NCBI RefSeq assembly: GCF_019711375.1
Contig: NZ_CP081295.1
Span: 806,001 to 870,000 of the forward strand
DNA length: 64,000 bases
Direction of reading: 5' to 3'
Source of the DNA: Qipengyuania aurantiaca
GTDB lineage: Bacteria > Pseudomonadota > Alphaproteobacteria > Sphingomonadales > Sphingomonadaceae
How positions within the stretch are numbered: the first letter of the stretch is position 1; each line of letters starts with the position of its first letter. This document shows positions 44,476 through 52,801 of the stretch, piece by piece. A model generated the notes under the pieces. It did no database searches, was not told the origin of the DNA, and saw nothing but the letters and a program-made list of their open reading frames with translations. The position numbers and the translations under genes are program-made.

Positions 44476-44542
44476 TCCGGAAATAGATGCCGGGACCTTC
44501 GACAAATTGGACGGGCAAATCCCAGCAGGGGGCCTTTCCGGA
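44476..44542 (+). promoter_or_regulatory. Long-range inverted repeat in the flp leader
   Basis: TCCGGAAA at 44476-44483 is complementary to TTTCCGGA at 44535-44542. The second arm ends nine bases before the GGGGTAA ribosome site of flp. The leader could fold into a long stem that affects flp translation or mRNA stability; this is inference. Confidence 0.35.
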
Positions 44543-44563
44543 TTAAACTTGGGGTAAATTACT

Positions 44564-44758
44564 ATGTTCAAGAACTTTCTTCGTGACGAATCGGGTGCCT
44601 CGGCAGCTGAATACGCTCTGATCCTCGCCGTCGTCGGCGCCGGCATCGCTTTCGCTGCTTACGCACTTGGCCAAGCTGTTGACGGCTCGATCAAGGCAGC
44701 GACCTCGCAGGTCACCAAGTGCTCGCCGGGTGCAGCCGCTGGTGCATGCACCGCATAA
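44564..44758 (+). CDS. flp: Flp/Fap type IVb pilin
   Basis: A 64-residue major pilin of the Tad pilus. The prepilin signature is complete: a short charged leader (MFKNFLRDESG), then ASAAEYALILAVVGAGIAF with the conserved Glu-Tyr pair, in one hydrophobic helix. Two cysteines in the C terminus (TKCSPGAAAGACTA) may form a disulfide. The leader should be removed by the CpaA peptidase encoded at 55556. A strong terminator directly follows, so flp is probably made in excess over the assembly genes. Confidence 0.95.
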   Translation: MFKNFLRDESGASAAEYALILAVVGAGIAFAAYALGQAVDGSIKAATSQVTKCSPGAAAGACTA

Positions 44759-44771
44759 GCACTAAAATTGA

Positions 44772-44810
44772 GGCCCCCGCGACACAAAGGTCGCGGGGGC
44801 CTTTCTTCTT
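44772..44810 (+). terminator. Terminator after flp
   Basis: GGCCCCCGCGAC (44772-44783) pairs perfectly with GTCGCGGGGGCC (44790-44801), followed by TTTCTTCTTT. The twelve-pair stem should stop most transcripts after flp, with readthrough or a separate promoter serving cpaB. Confidence 0.9.
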
Positions 44811-44897
44811 TCATGCATTGGCGCATGACTTGAAGCCTTAAATACGTTAATCTTATTCTCGGGCGGCATATTCGCCTTGCCAAAGGGGGGCCTAGGC

Positions 44898-45836
44898 ATG
44901 CGAGGAAGAAACCTCATTATCCTGGCGGTCGCGATATTCATCGGCCTGATCGCCGTTTTTCTTGCCAACTCCTATTTCAGCGGCGTCCAGGAACGCGAAG
45001 ACCGCCGAGCCGAAGAGCTGCAAATGGCACGCATCGTCGTTGCCACGCAGGAAATCCAGTTCGGCCAACCGTTGACCGAGACCAATACCCGCCTTGTGAA
45101 CTGGCCGGCCGGCTCGGTTCCGCAGGGCTCCTACACCAGTCTTCAGGAAGCGCTCGCCAACGGGCGTGTTGCGCTTCGTCCGATCACGATCGGCGAACCC
45201 ATTCTTACCAGCAAGGTCAGCGGCGCAGACGGGCGCGCGACCCTGTCCGCCAATCTTCCGCCCGACATGCGCGCCGTGGCCATTCCCGTGAACCGGGTTG
45301 CAGGCGTCGGCGGCTTCGTGCGCCCTGGCGATGTCGTCGACATCATGCTGACGCGCCAGATTCCCGGCGAAGGTTCGGGCAACGCCGACAAGATGACCAC
45401 CGTGGTCCTCGAGAATGTCCTCGTCCTCGCCACCGACCAGGTCGCCAACGACAAGGCAACCGAACCGCAGGTGAGCCGCACGGCTACCGTACAGACCGAC
45501 CTGTTCGGCGCGCAGAAGCTGGCTCTCGCCCGCGAAGTCGGCACTTTCACCCTGGCGCTGCGCAATGTCGAGAACCAGGAAGTCGGCGCGACCGAGACCG
45601 TCGTGACCAACGATCTGGGCGGCAGCGGTTACCGTATCTACGGCCGTCGCGGTTCGTCCGGCGGCGCCAACGCTGGCGGCGGTGGCACCACGCCCGTCAT
45701 CAACATCACGCCTGCCATGCTCGGGGGAGCAACGCAGGCCTCGCGTGCCGCCTCGGCCGCACCGAGCCGTCCGCGCGGGCCGACGATGAGCGTCGTTCGC
45801 GGCACCGACAGCAAGACTTACGAAGTGGAGCGCTAA
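44898..45836 (+). CDS. cpaB: Pilus assembly protein CpaB/RcpC
   Basis: A 312-residue Tad protein with one N-terminal membrane segment (NLIILAVAIFIGLIAVFLA) and a periplasmic SAF domain (about 45-110, ARIVVATQEIQFGQPLTETN). The RcpC-type domain follows to about 245, then a Gly/Ser-rich and Pro-rich tail. CpaB helps assemble or stabilise the outer-membrane secretin. ATG at 44898 is preferred: an earlier in-frame start adds only a short charged stretch. The next gene begins two bases after its stop. Confidence 0.93.
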   Translation: MRGRNLIILAVAIFIGLIAVFLANSYFSGVQEREDRRAEELQMARIVVATQEIQFGQPLTETNTRLVNWPAGSVPQGSYTSLQEALANGRVALRPITIGEPILTSKVSGADGRATLSANLPPDMRAVAIPVNRVAGVGGFVRPGDVVDIMLTRQIPGEGSGNADKMTTVVLENVLVLATDQVANDKATEPQVSRTATVQTDLFGAQKLALAREVGTFTLALRNVENQEVGATETVVTNDLGGSGYRIYGRRGSSGGANAGGGGTTPVINITPAMLGGATQASRAASAAPSRPRGPTMSVVRGTDSKTYEVER

Positions 45837-45837
45837 G

Positions 45838-47265
45838 ATGACCAGGTTCACGACGCCGCTCGCCGCACTTGCGCTGGCCTTGGCCGGCACCGCCCTCGCC
45901 CCGACCGCCGCCAGCGCGCAGGTCCAGGCGCAGAACGGGATGACCATGCACGCCGGCACGGTCGATATCGCCGTCAACAAGAGCCAGGTGCTCACCGCGG
46001 ACACCGCGATCGACCGGGCGATGATCGGCAATGAGGAAGTCGCCGACATCCTCCCGATCTCCAGCAATTCGATCTATGTCCTCGGCAAGTCCGTCGGCAC
46101 GACATCGCTGACGCTTTACGATCGCAACAACCGCGTGATCGCGGTGATGGACATCTCGGTTGGGCCCGACGTGGTCGGCCTGCGCGAGCAGATGGGCCAG
46201 CTCATGCCCGGCCAGCCGGTCGAGACACGCGTGTCGAACGGTGCCATCGTGTTGTCGGGTACGGTCAGCGATGCCGGCGTTGCGGACCGCGCGATGCAAC
46301 TTGCTCGCGCCTATGCACCTGACGACAAAATCGTGAACCTGATGACGCTCGGCGGAAGCCAGCAGGTCATGCTGGAAGTTCGCTTCGCCGAAGTGTCCCG
46401 CACGATCGGCAAGGATCTCGGCGCCGGCGCCTTCTTCAGCAATGGCACCGATTTCGAAGGCGTGACCGGTGACGGCGCGCGGCTCGTAAACGGCGCGACC
46501 AACGCCGACGGTATCGTCGGGTCATTCGGCATCATCCGCGGCATCTTCAACGATGTCTTTGGCCTCACGGTCGATGCCACGCTCGATGCGCTGGAAGAAA
46601 AAGGCCTCGCCAAGACGCTGGCCGAACCGACCCTGATCGCGCTTTCGGGCGAGAGCGCCAGCTTCCTCGCTGGCGGCGAATTCCCGATCCCGGTCGTCCA
46701 GAGCGGCGGCGGTGGCGGGCAGGACGGCAACAACGCCGTCACCGTCCAGTTCAAGCCCTTCGGCGTCAGCCTCGGATTCACGCCGACGGTGCTGTCCGAC
46801 AAGGTGATCAACCTGGTTGTCGAGCCGGAAGTGTCCTCGATCGACCCGACCGCCTCGATCAACATCAACGGCCTGCAAATCCCGGGTCTCCAGACCCGCC
46901 GGGCGAGCACCGTGCTCGAACTGCGCGATGGCGAGAGCTTTGCCATCGCCGGCCTGCTGCAGCGCGACTTCAAGACCACGGTCAACCAGGTCCCGCTGCT
47001 CGGCTCGATCCCAATCATCGGCACACTGTTTCGTTCCTCCTCTTTCCAGAAGGGCGAGACGGAGCTGCTGATCGTCGTCACGCCGCGCCTCGTTGCGCCG
47101 ATCAAGCCCGGCCAGGTGCGCCTGCCGACAGACCGGATCTACGACCCGAGCGAGGCCGACGTGCTGCTCAACGGCGAAGCCTATCGCCCCAAACCGCTCG
47201 ATCCCATCGCGGGCCCCGTGCCTGCCGATGCCACCGCTACGGAGGCCGACGACTATGCCTTTTGA
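45838..47265 (+). CDS. cpaC: Tad secretin CpaC/RcpA
   Basis: A 475-residue outer-membrane secretin through which the Flp pilus passes. It has a signal peptide (LAALALALAGTALAPTAASA), an N-terminal pilus-specific domain (about 35-110, VDIAVNKSQVLTADTAIDRA), a BON-like segment (about 125-165), and the secretin domain (about 175-430) ending with LLGSIPIIGTLFRSSSFQKG and ELLIVVTPRLVAPI. Length is normal for the family. It overlaps the next lipoprotein gene by 11 bases. Confidence 0.95.
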   Translation: MTRFTTPLAALALALAGTALAPTAASAQVQAQNGMTMHAGTVDIAVNKSQVLTADTAIDRAMIGNEEVADILPISSNSIYVLGKSVGTTSLTLYDRNNRVIAVMDISVGPDVVGLREQMGQLMPGQPVETRVSNGAIVLSGTVSDAGVADRAMQLARAYAPDDKIVNLMTLGGSQQVMLEVRFAEVSRTIGKDLGAGAFFSNGTDFEGVTGDGARLVNGATNADGIVGSFGIIRGIFNDVFGLTVDATLDALEEKGLAKTLAEPTLIALSGESASFLAGGEFPIPVVQSGGGGGQDGNNAVTVQFKPFGVSLGFTPTVLSDKVINLVVEPEVSSIDPTASININGLQIPGLQTRRASTVLELRDGESFAIAGLLQRDFKTTVNQVPLLGSIPIIGTLFRSSSFQKGETELLIVVTPRLVAPIKPGQVRLPTDRIYDPSEADVLLNGEAYRPKPLDPIAGPVPADATATEADDYAF

Positions 47266-47539
47266 TCGCAAGAATCTCGTCCTTGCAAGCCTCGCCGCGC
47301 TGGCCGCAGGTGGCTGCACCAACACCGAAGGCCGGTTCGACCTGACGCAGGGCGACCCGACCTGGGGCGATGCCAACCGCGCCACCATGGCCGCGCAGGT
47401 GATCGATCCTTCGCCCGAATACGCCGATCCGATCCCGCCGACCTCGGCTGCCAACGCCGTTCGTGCTGCCGACGCCTATCGCGAAGGCCAGGTCGAACAG
47501 CCCGAGCGGATCAGCACCACCGACAACATCGACAACTGA
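47255..47539 (+). CDS. Small lipoprotein in the CpaD position
   Basis: A 94-residue protein with signal peptide and lipobox (LASLAALAAGGC). The mature part is about 70 residues and polar (TNTEGRFDLTQGDPTWGDAN, later QPERISTTDNIDN). In other Tad loci the gene after the secretin encodes CpaD, a lipoprotein of about 200 residues that acts as secretin pilotin. This one keeps the place and lipidation but is much shorter, and I see no clear CpaD sequence. It may be a reduced or analogous pilotin. Confidence 0.75.
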   Translation: MPFDRKNLVLASLAALAAGGCTNTEGRFDLTQGDPTWGDANRATMAAQVIDPSPEYADPIPPTSAANAVRAADAYREGQVEQPERISTTDNIDN

Positions 47540-47563
47540 GCGATACAATTGCGAGCATGAACC

Positions 47564-49129
47564 ATGAAGGTGAACACGGTTAAGCGGTTCCTTGGCGACG
47601 AGAGCGGGGCGGTTGCGGCCACCTATGCACTCGCGCTGATACCGCTTGTCGCGTTCGCCGGCGTGGCAATGGACTATGCCCGCGTCATGGGCATGGACAG
47701 CGAGCTGCAGAACGGCGCGGACCAGGCAGCGCTTGCCGCGGCAAGCCAGCTCGACGGGCGTGCAGGAGCGTGCGAGCGCGCTGCCAACGCGGCCTCGGGC
47801 ATGTTGCAGAACCTCGTCGTCCTGTCTTCCGACAGCCAGTTCGTCACCGTAACGGCCGAAACCGCCTGCGACGCGACGGGCCAGATCCGGTTCTACCAGG
47901 ACAAGGAAAAGACCACCGCCGCCGATGCCGACGACAACGCCAATTATGTCGAGGTCTGGGTCGATGCGCGCTCGGTCGATTATTACCTCCTGCCGATCAC
48001 CGGCCTGCTGACTTCGCCCGACATCCAGGGCATTGCCTTTGCCGGTCTGGGGTCGGCGATCTGCAAGGTCCCGCCGGTGATGATGTGCAATCCGGAGGAA
48101 GCGACCGGCTCGCTCGATTTCGACACCACGGCGCATGCCGGCAAGGGCCTGCGCCTGATCGCGAATGATCAGGGCGGCTATGTCCCAGGCGTCTTCGGTT
48201 ATTTGGAAACCGACGCGGGATCGGGCGCCTCTGCGACCCGCGCTGTGCTCGGCCTGCCCACGCCGCCGGGCAATTGTATTGCGACGGACGGCGCGGACAT
48301 CAAACCGGGTGTGCAGGTAAGCGTGCTGGACGCGCTGAACACCCGCATGGGCGTCTACGCCAACGGTCTAAACATCTGCGGTACCGACGGGGTCAACTGC
48401 CCCGCCTCCGGCAATTCGCGAATCGATCTCGTGAAGCCCAACCTGAATACCAATGGCAACGCTTGCGCAATCGGTCCGCAGGGCTTCAGCGTCGGCGGGG
48501 CCCCTTACCGACCGAACCAGTCGGGAGCGCTACCGGGTGGCACGGACTACACATTGCTCGACCCGATGGGCTACCCGCGCGACAAGTGTCATGCCTGGAG
48601 CAAGCTGGGCGACTGCGCATTCGGACGTATGGGCGACGGCAATTGGGACCGCGACGCCTACTACGGAAGCTATCAGGGCTATTTCGGCACGCGCCCGACG
48701 AGCTGGGACAGCTATGGCTATGACGAGCTAGAGGGCCGCACTCAGCCGACGCGATACCAGCAGTACCGCTGGGAATATGACGAAGGCCTGACCGGCACGC
48801 GCGGTGCGCTTACATCCGGTTATGTCCAAGGCGCTCCAATCTGCGGTCCGGCAGGGATTCCTCCGGCCAGCACCCCCGATCGCCGCGTGCTCTCCATCGC
48901 GATCATCAATTGCATCGACGAGGCGGTCAGCGCCAGCAGCACCGACGCGCCGATCCTGAAGTTCATCGACGTCTTCCTTGTCGAGCCTTCAGCGGCTCGT
49001 GGAAGCGGTGGCAACCAGCTGACCGAAGCGAGCGACGTCTATGTCGAAATCATTGGCGAAACCGTGCTGGGCGGCGGCGCTACGGAAGGGCAGAAGGTCC
49101 GCAAGGACGTTCCGTACTTGATCGAATGA
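47564..49129 (+). CDS. tadG: TadG-like pilus assembly protein
   Basis: A 521-residue protein with a TadE/TadG-type N terminus: FLGDESGAVAATYALALIPL, a pseudopilin-like cleavage and membrane helix, followed by MDYARVMGMDSELQNGADQA, the typical DUF2134-like start. A long extracytoplasmic part follows, rich in Gly, Asn, Tyr and Cys, including a tyrosine-dense stretch near residues 365-405 (DAYYGSYQGYFGTR, then YQQYRWEYDEG). I see no von Willebrand A metal motif such as DxSxS. It overlaps the tadE-like gene by four bases. It probably acts as a minor pilin-like or tip component. Confidence 0.85.
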   Translation: MKVNTVKRFLGDESGAVAATYALALIPLVAFAGVAMDYARVMGMDSELQNGADQAALAAASQLDGRAGACERAANAASGMLQNLVVLSSDSQFVTVTAETACDATGQIRFYQDKEKTTAADADDNANYVEVWVDARSVDYYLLPITGLLTSPDIQGIAFAGLGSAICKVPPVMMCNPEEATGSLDFDTTAHAGKGLRLIANDQGGYVPGVFGYLETDAGSGASATRAVLGLPTPPGNCIATDGADIKPGVQVSVLDALNTRMGVYANGLNICGTDGVNCPASGNSRIDLVKPNLNTNGNACAIGPQGFSVGGAPYRPNQSGALPGGTDYTLLDPMGYPRDKCHAWSKLGDCAFGRMGDGNWDRDAYYGSYQGYFGTRPTSWDSYGYDELEGRTQPTRYQQYRWEYDEGLTGTRGALTSGYVQGAPICGPAGIPPASTPDRRVLSIAIINCIDEAVSASSTDAPILKFIDVFLVEPSAARGSGGNQLTEASDVYVEIIGETVLGGGATEGQKVRKDVPYLIE

Positions 49130-49620
49130 GCAGTCTCTCCGCCTTCCTTCGCGACACGCGCGGTGCCGCAGCGACCGAAATGGCGCTGATGGTGCCGCTG
49201 CTGCTGGTGCTGATGTTCGCCGGGTTCGAAGCGGGCCACTACTTCTATACCGAACAGAAGATCATCAAGGCCGTGCGCGAGGGCGCTCGCTACGCCGGTC
49301 GTCTCGGTTTCAGCAACTATCCCTGCGGCGGCACGATCGATTCGACTGCCGTGGCACAGGTGCAGCAGGTGACGCGAACGGGCACGATCTCCGGCCAGAC
49401 CGCACGCGTCCCCAACCTCGCCCTTGCCGACATAAGTGTCTCGCACCGGTGCGACGATTCTTACGAGGATCTCGGGATCTTCCGCGGCACCAATGGCGGC
49501 GCACCCATCGTGCTGGTGCAGGCGAGCACGAATTACAACTCGCTCTTTGAGGCGCTTGGTTTGATCGATTCCTCGGTCAAGGTGCAGGCGAGCGCCGAAG
49601 CCGTGGTGAACGGCATATGA
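49126..49620 (+). CDS. tadE: TadE-like minor pseudopilin 1
   Basis: A 164-residue TadE-family protein. The N terminus SAFLRDTRGAAATEMALMVP carries the Gly-(x)4-Glu prepilin-like site, followed by one hydrophobic helix (LLLVLMFAGFEAGHYFY). The mature domain has two cysteines (YPCGG and HRCDD) that may pair. Overlap of four bases with genes on both sides indicates coupled translation. TadE and TadF are pseudopilins processed by the prepilin peptidase and needed for pilus formation. Confidence 0.88.
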   Translation: MSSLSAFLRDTRGAAATEMALMVPLLLVLMFAGFEAGHYFYTEQKIIKAVREGARYAGRLGFSNYPCGGTIDSTAVAQVQQVTRTGTISGQTARVPNLALADISVSHRCDDSYEDLGIFRGTNGGAPIVLVQASTNYNSLFEALGLIDSSVKVQASAEAVVNGI

Positions 49621-50216
49621 GACGTTTCGCCGCCTTCTTGCGCAACAGCGCCGGCGCCATGGCGGCCGAGTTTGCGCTGGTCCTGCCGATCCTGATCCTG
49701 TTCCTGCTCGGCATCATCGATGTCGGCTTTTACGCCTGGACCCTTAACCGCGGCGAAAAGGCGAGCCAGATGGGCGCGCGCTGGGCCGTGGCGACCGATC
49801 TCGTACCCTCGGGCCTTGCGACCTATAGCTTCGCGACCGACGGCGGCATCCCGCAGGGAACCGTCGTCCCGCAATCGTCCTTCCCCGGGGTTACCTGCAC
49901 CAGCACCGGCTGCACCTGCAAAGGCCAGTGCGATTTCAGCACCACGGCAAACAGCGACGCTTTCGACGCGATCGTCGAGCGGATGCAGGACTTCAAAAGC
50001 AACATCACCCCCGCAAACGTCCAGATCGATTACGACTGGTCGGGGCTCGGATATTCAGGAGACCCCAACGGTCCCGACGTCGCACCCATCGTCACCGTAA
50101 GCTTGATCAACATGGAGCACCGACCGCTCTATGGCATCCTGATCGGCTCGGTCGACTTACCTGACTTCACCTATTCGCTGACCTCCGAGGACGGCGAAGG
50201 GGATTACGCGAATTGA
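49617..50216 (+). CDS. TadE/TadF-like minor pseudopilin 2
   Basis: A 199-residue TadE/TadF-type protein. The start RFAAFLRNSAGAMAAEFALV has the prepilin site and Glu, then a membrane helix (LPILILFLLGIIDVGFYAW). The middle contains a Cys-rich patch (CTSTGCTCKGQC) that could bind metal or form disulfides. It overlaps the first tadE-like gene by four bases and is followed by cpaE after one base. It probably forms a pair with the preceding pseudopilin. Confidence 0.87.
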   Translation: MRRFAAFLRNSAGAMAAEFALVLPILILFLLGIIDVGFYAWTLNRGEKASQMGARWAVATDLVPSGLATYSFATDGGIPQGTVVPQSSFPGVTCTSTGCTCKGQCDFSTTANSDAFDAIVERMQDFKSNITPANVQIDYDWSGLGYSGDPNGPDVAPIVTVSLINMEHRPLYGILIGSVDLPDFTYSLTSEDGEGDYAN

Positions 50217-50217
50217 T

Positions 50218-51408
50218 ATGAGCATGAGCAATTTCGAAAACATCAACACGGCGGGGACAAGCGCAATGGCCGGACTCCCGGAACAGGTCTTCGTCTTCGC
50301 CCGCCCCGACGCTCTCGACGGGCTCGACTCGCTGGCCGAAACGGTCACGCTGGTCGAAATAAACCCGTCGCAGGCGCTGCCGGCGGAACTGGTGGAGCAG
50401 GCGCGGATCGCAGTGGTCGAAGTCGACCCGTCCGACCGCCGCTCGATCTCCCGGCTCGACACGCTGCGCGCCGCACGACCGGATCTCGCAATCATTGCCG
50501 GCCTGCCGCAGGTCGATCTTTCGATCACCCGCCTGATGCTGCGCAAGGGCATTGGCGACGTGGTGGCGATGCCCTTCACCGTCGACGAATTGCTCACCGC
50601 CGTGCTCGAGGTCGAGCGCGAGCTGGGCGATGCGCCGCAGGAGCAGGACGTGCAGCTGGCGCCCGTCATTGCGGTCCAGAAATGCGTCGGCGGCGTAGGG
50701 GCGACGACGCTGGCGACCCATCTTGCCGACGCGATGAGCCGCGAGCTTGGCCGCGATGCGCGGGCCTGCGTGATCGATCTCGACCTTCAGGCCGGCGATG
50801 TCGCGTCCTATCTTGAAACCGGTTCGAAAAAGTCGCTGATCGATCTCGTCGAAGCCGGTACTCGCCTTGATGACGAGCTGTTCAAATCGGTTGCCGTAGC
50901 CGGGCGCAAGACCTTCGACGTCATTGCCGCGCCCACCGACATCGTGCCTATCGAGGAGATCGAGCTCAGCGCGCTCAACGCGGTCGTCGCCCTCGCCCGG
51001 CGCAAATACGATGTCGTCCTGTTCGACATGCCCGCCAGTCTCACAAACTGGGCGATGTCGACGCTGCTGGCCGCCGATGCGGTCCTGCTTGTTGGTAACA
51101 GCACGATTGCCTCCCTGCGCCAGGTCAAGCGCAAGCTGCAGCTGCTGCAGGGCTTCGACTATCGCCCCGACCGCGTCGCCATCGCGCTCAACAACGAAGC
51201 CTCCGGCATGTTCAAGAAGCTCGACCGTCGCGGCATCGAGGACGCCCTCGGCCACATGATCGCGGGCGTGGTCCATTCCGAGACACAGCTGATCGAGCAG
51301 GCACAGGCCCAGGGCGTTCTGGTACGTGATGTCCAGCGCAAGAGCCGGTTCGCCTCCGATGTCGAGGCGCTGGCCGACCACTTGCTTGCGCTTGTCGAGG
51401 AGGGCTGA
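50218..51408 (+). CDS. cpaE: CpaE/TadZ pilus-localising ATPase
   Basis: A 396-residue MinD/ParA-like ATPase. The N-terminal part (about 15-135) is a receiver-like domain without a clear phosphorylation Asp set. The ATPase domain starts at about 150 with the deviant Walker A KCVGGVGATTLATHLA, then VIDLDLQAGDVASYL and the switch VVLFDMPASL. TadZ proteins place the Tad machine, often at a cell pole. The gene ends three bases before cpaF. Confidence 0.93.
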   Translation: MSMSNFENINTAGTSAMAGLPEQVFVFARPDALDGLDSLAETVTLVEINPSQALPAELVEQARIAVVEVDPSDRRSISRLDTLRAARPDLAIIAGLPQVDLSITRLMLRKGIGDVVAMPFTVDELLTAVLEVERELGDAPQEQDVQLAPVIAVQKCVGGVGATTLATHLADAMSRELGRDARACVIDLDLQAGDVASYLETGSKKSLIDLVEAGTRLDDELFKSVAVAGRKTFDVIAAPTDIVPIEEIELSALNAVVALARRKYDVVLFDMPASLTNWAMSTLLAADAVLLVGNSTIASLRQVKRKLQLLQGFDYRPDRVAIALNNEASGMFKKLDRRGIEDALGHMIAGVVHSETQLIEQAQAQGVLVRDVQRKSRFASDVEALADHLLALVEEG

Positions 51409-51411
51409 GCC

Positions 51412-52800
51412 ATGTGGAAAGTCAGGCGTGCGGACGAACCGCAACAGGGATCTGAAATCGAAACCGCCTTCGTCCCGGACGAAGAGGAGCAGGAACGCAT
51501 CCTGTTCGGCGAGAAGGACCAGCAGCGCGAAGCGATGCTGGACCTCAAGGTCTCGATCCACAAGGCCCTGCTCGACCGGCTTAACCTGGGGATGCTGGAC
51601 AAGACCCCGGTCGACCAGATCAAGAGCCAGATCGCGGCGATCATGCCCGAGCTGGTGGCCGATTTCGACAAGCCGCTGAACCGCCAGGAACGCGAGGACC
51701 TCATCCAGGAGGTGGTCGACGAACTGCTCGGGCTCGGTCCGCTGGAGCCGCTGCTGCAGGACGACACGATTACCGATATTCTGGTCAACGGCCACGACAC
51801 CGTCTTCGTCGAAAAGCGCGGCCAGCTCGAACGCGTATCGACCCGCTTCCAGGACGAAAAGCACCTGATGCGCGTGATCCAGAAGATCGTCAGCGCGGTC
51901 GGTCGCCGGGTGGACGAAAGCTCGCCCTTCGTCGATGCCCGCCTTGCCGACGGCAGCCGCGTCAACGCCATCGTCGCGCCGCTCGCGATCGATGGCTCAC
52001 TGCTTTCCATTCGTAAGTTCGCCAAGTCGCCTATCAGCATCCAGAAGATGATCGGTCTGGGCTCGATCCCTGAAGATATGGCGCAGGTGCTCGAAGCGAT
52101 TGTCGCCTCGCGCCGCAATGTGCTGATCTCGGGCGGTACGGGTTCGGGCAAGACGACGCTCCTCAACGCCATGTCGAGCTTCATCGACGAGCAGGAGCGT
52201 ATCGTCACGATCGAGGATTCGGCCGAGCTCCAGCTCCAGCAGGCGCACGTCGCCCGCCTCGAAACCCGCCCGCCCAATATCGAGGGCAAGGGCGAAGTCA
52301 CCCAGCGCGATCTCGTCAAGAACGCCCTGCGTATGCGCCCCGACCGCATCATCGTGGGCGAAGTTCGCGCCGGTGAGGCCTTCGACATGCTCCAGGCCAT
52401 GAACACGGGCCACGACGGTTCGATGACCACGGTCCACGCCAACACCCCGCGCGATGCGCTTTCCCGCGTCGAGCAGATGATCGGCATGAGCGGAATCGAC
52501 ATCACCGCGAAATCCTCGCGCGCGCAGATCGCATCGGCACTCAACGTCGTGGTGCAGGTCGGACGCTTGTCCGACGGTCGCCGCAAGGTGAAGAGCCTGT
52601 CGGAACTGACCGGCATGGAGGGCGAGACCATCACCATGCAGGAAATCTTCCGCTTCAAGATGACCGGACGCGACGATGACGGCACCGTGCAGGGCCACTT
52701 CGAGGCGACCGGGATCCGACCCAAGTTCCTGCAGGACGCCGAGGCGCATGGCATCAAGCTGCCGCCCGAACTGTTCCGCCCGGAAATGAGGATCGGCTGA
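51412..52800 (+). CDS. cpaF: Tad secretion ATPase CpaF/TadA
   Basis: A 462-residue hexameric ATPase powering pilus assembly. The N-terminal region (about 1-90) is charged and variable; the core starts at IQEVVDELLGLGPLEPLLQD. Walker A is GGTGSGKT at 241-248, followed by the Asp box (IVTIEDSAEL), Walker B (DRIIVGEVRAGEAFDML) and the His box (GHDGSMTTVHANTP). All key residues are present and the length is typical. It is followed by tadB after one base. Confidence 0.96.
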   Translation: MWKVRRADEPQQGSEIETAFVPDEEEQERILFGEKDQQREAMLDLKVSIHKALLDRLNLGMLDKTPVDQIKSQIAAIMPELVADFDKPLNRQEREDLIQEVVDELLGLGPLEPLLQDDTITDILVNGHDTVFVEKRGQLERVSTRFQDEKHLMRVIQKIVSAVGRRVDESSPFVDARLADGSRVNAIVAPLAIDGSLLSIRKFAKSPISIQKMIGLGSIPEDMAQVLEAIVASRRNVLISGGTGSGKTTLLNAMSSFIDEQERIVTIEDSAELQLQQAHVARLETRPPNIEGKGEVTQRDLVKNALRMRPDRIIVGEVRAGEAFDMLQAMNTGHDGSMTTVHANTPRDALSRVEQMIGMSGIDITAKSSRAQIASALNVVVQVGRLSDGRRKVKSLSELTGMEGETITMQEIFRFKMTGRDDDGTVQGHFEATGIRPKFLQDAEAHGIKLPPELFRPEMRIG

Positions 52801-52801
52801 C

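Larger units (their letters stand above)
43719..44563. other. Gene-free region between adhesin and pilus loci
   Basis: 845 bases separate the divergent adhesin and flp genes. I see no credible gene: short open frames here lack ribosome sites and have poor codon use. The region is A/T-richer than its surroundings and probably holds both promoters. I found no clear sigma-54 site, c-di-GMP riboswitch or tRNA. Confidence 0.6.
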
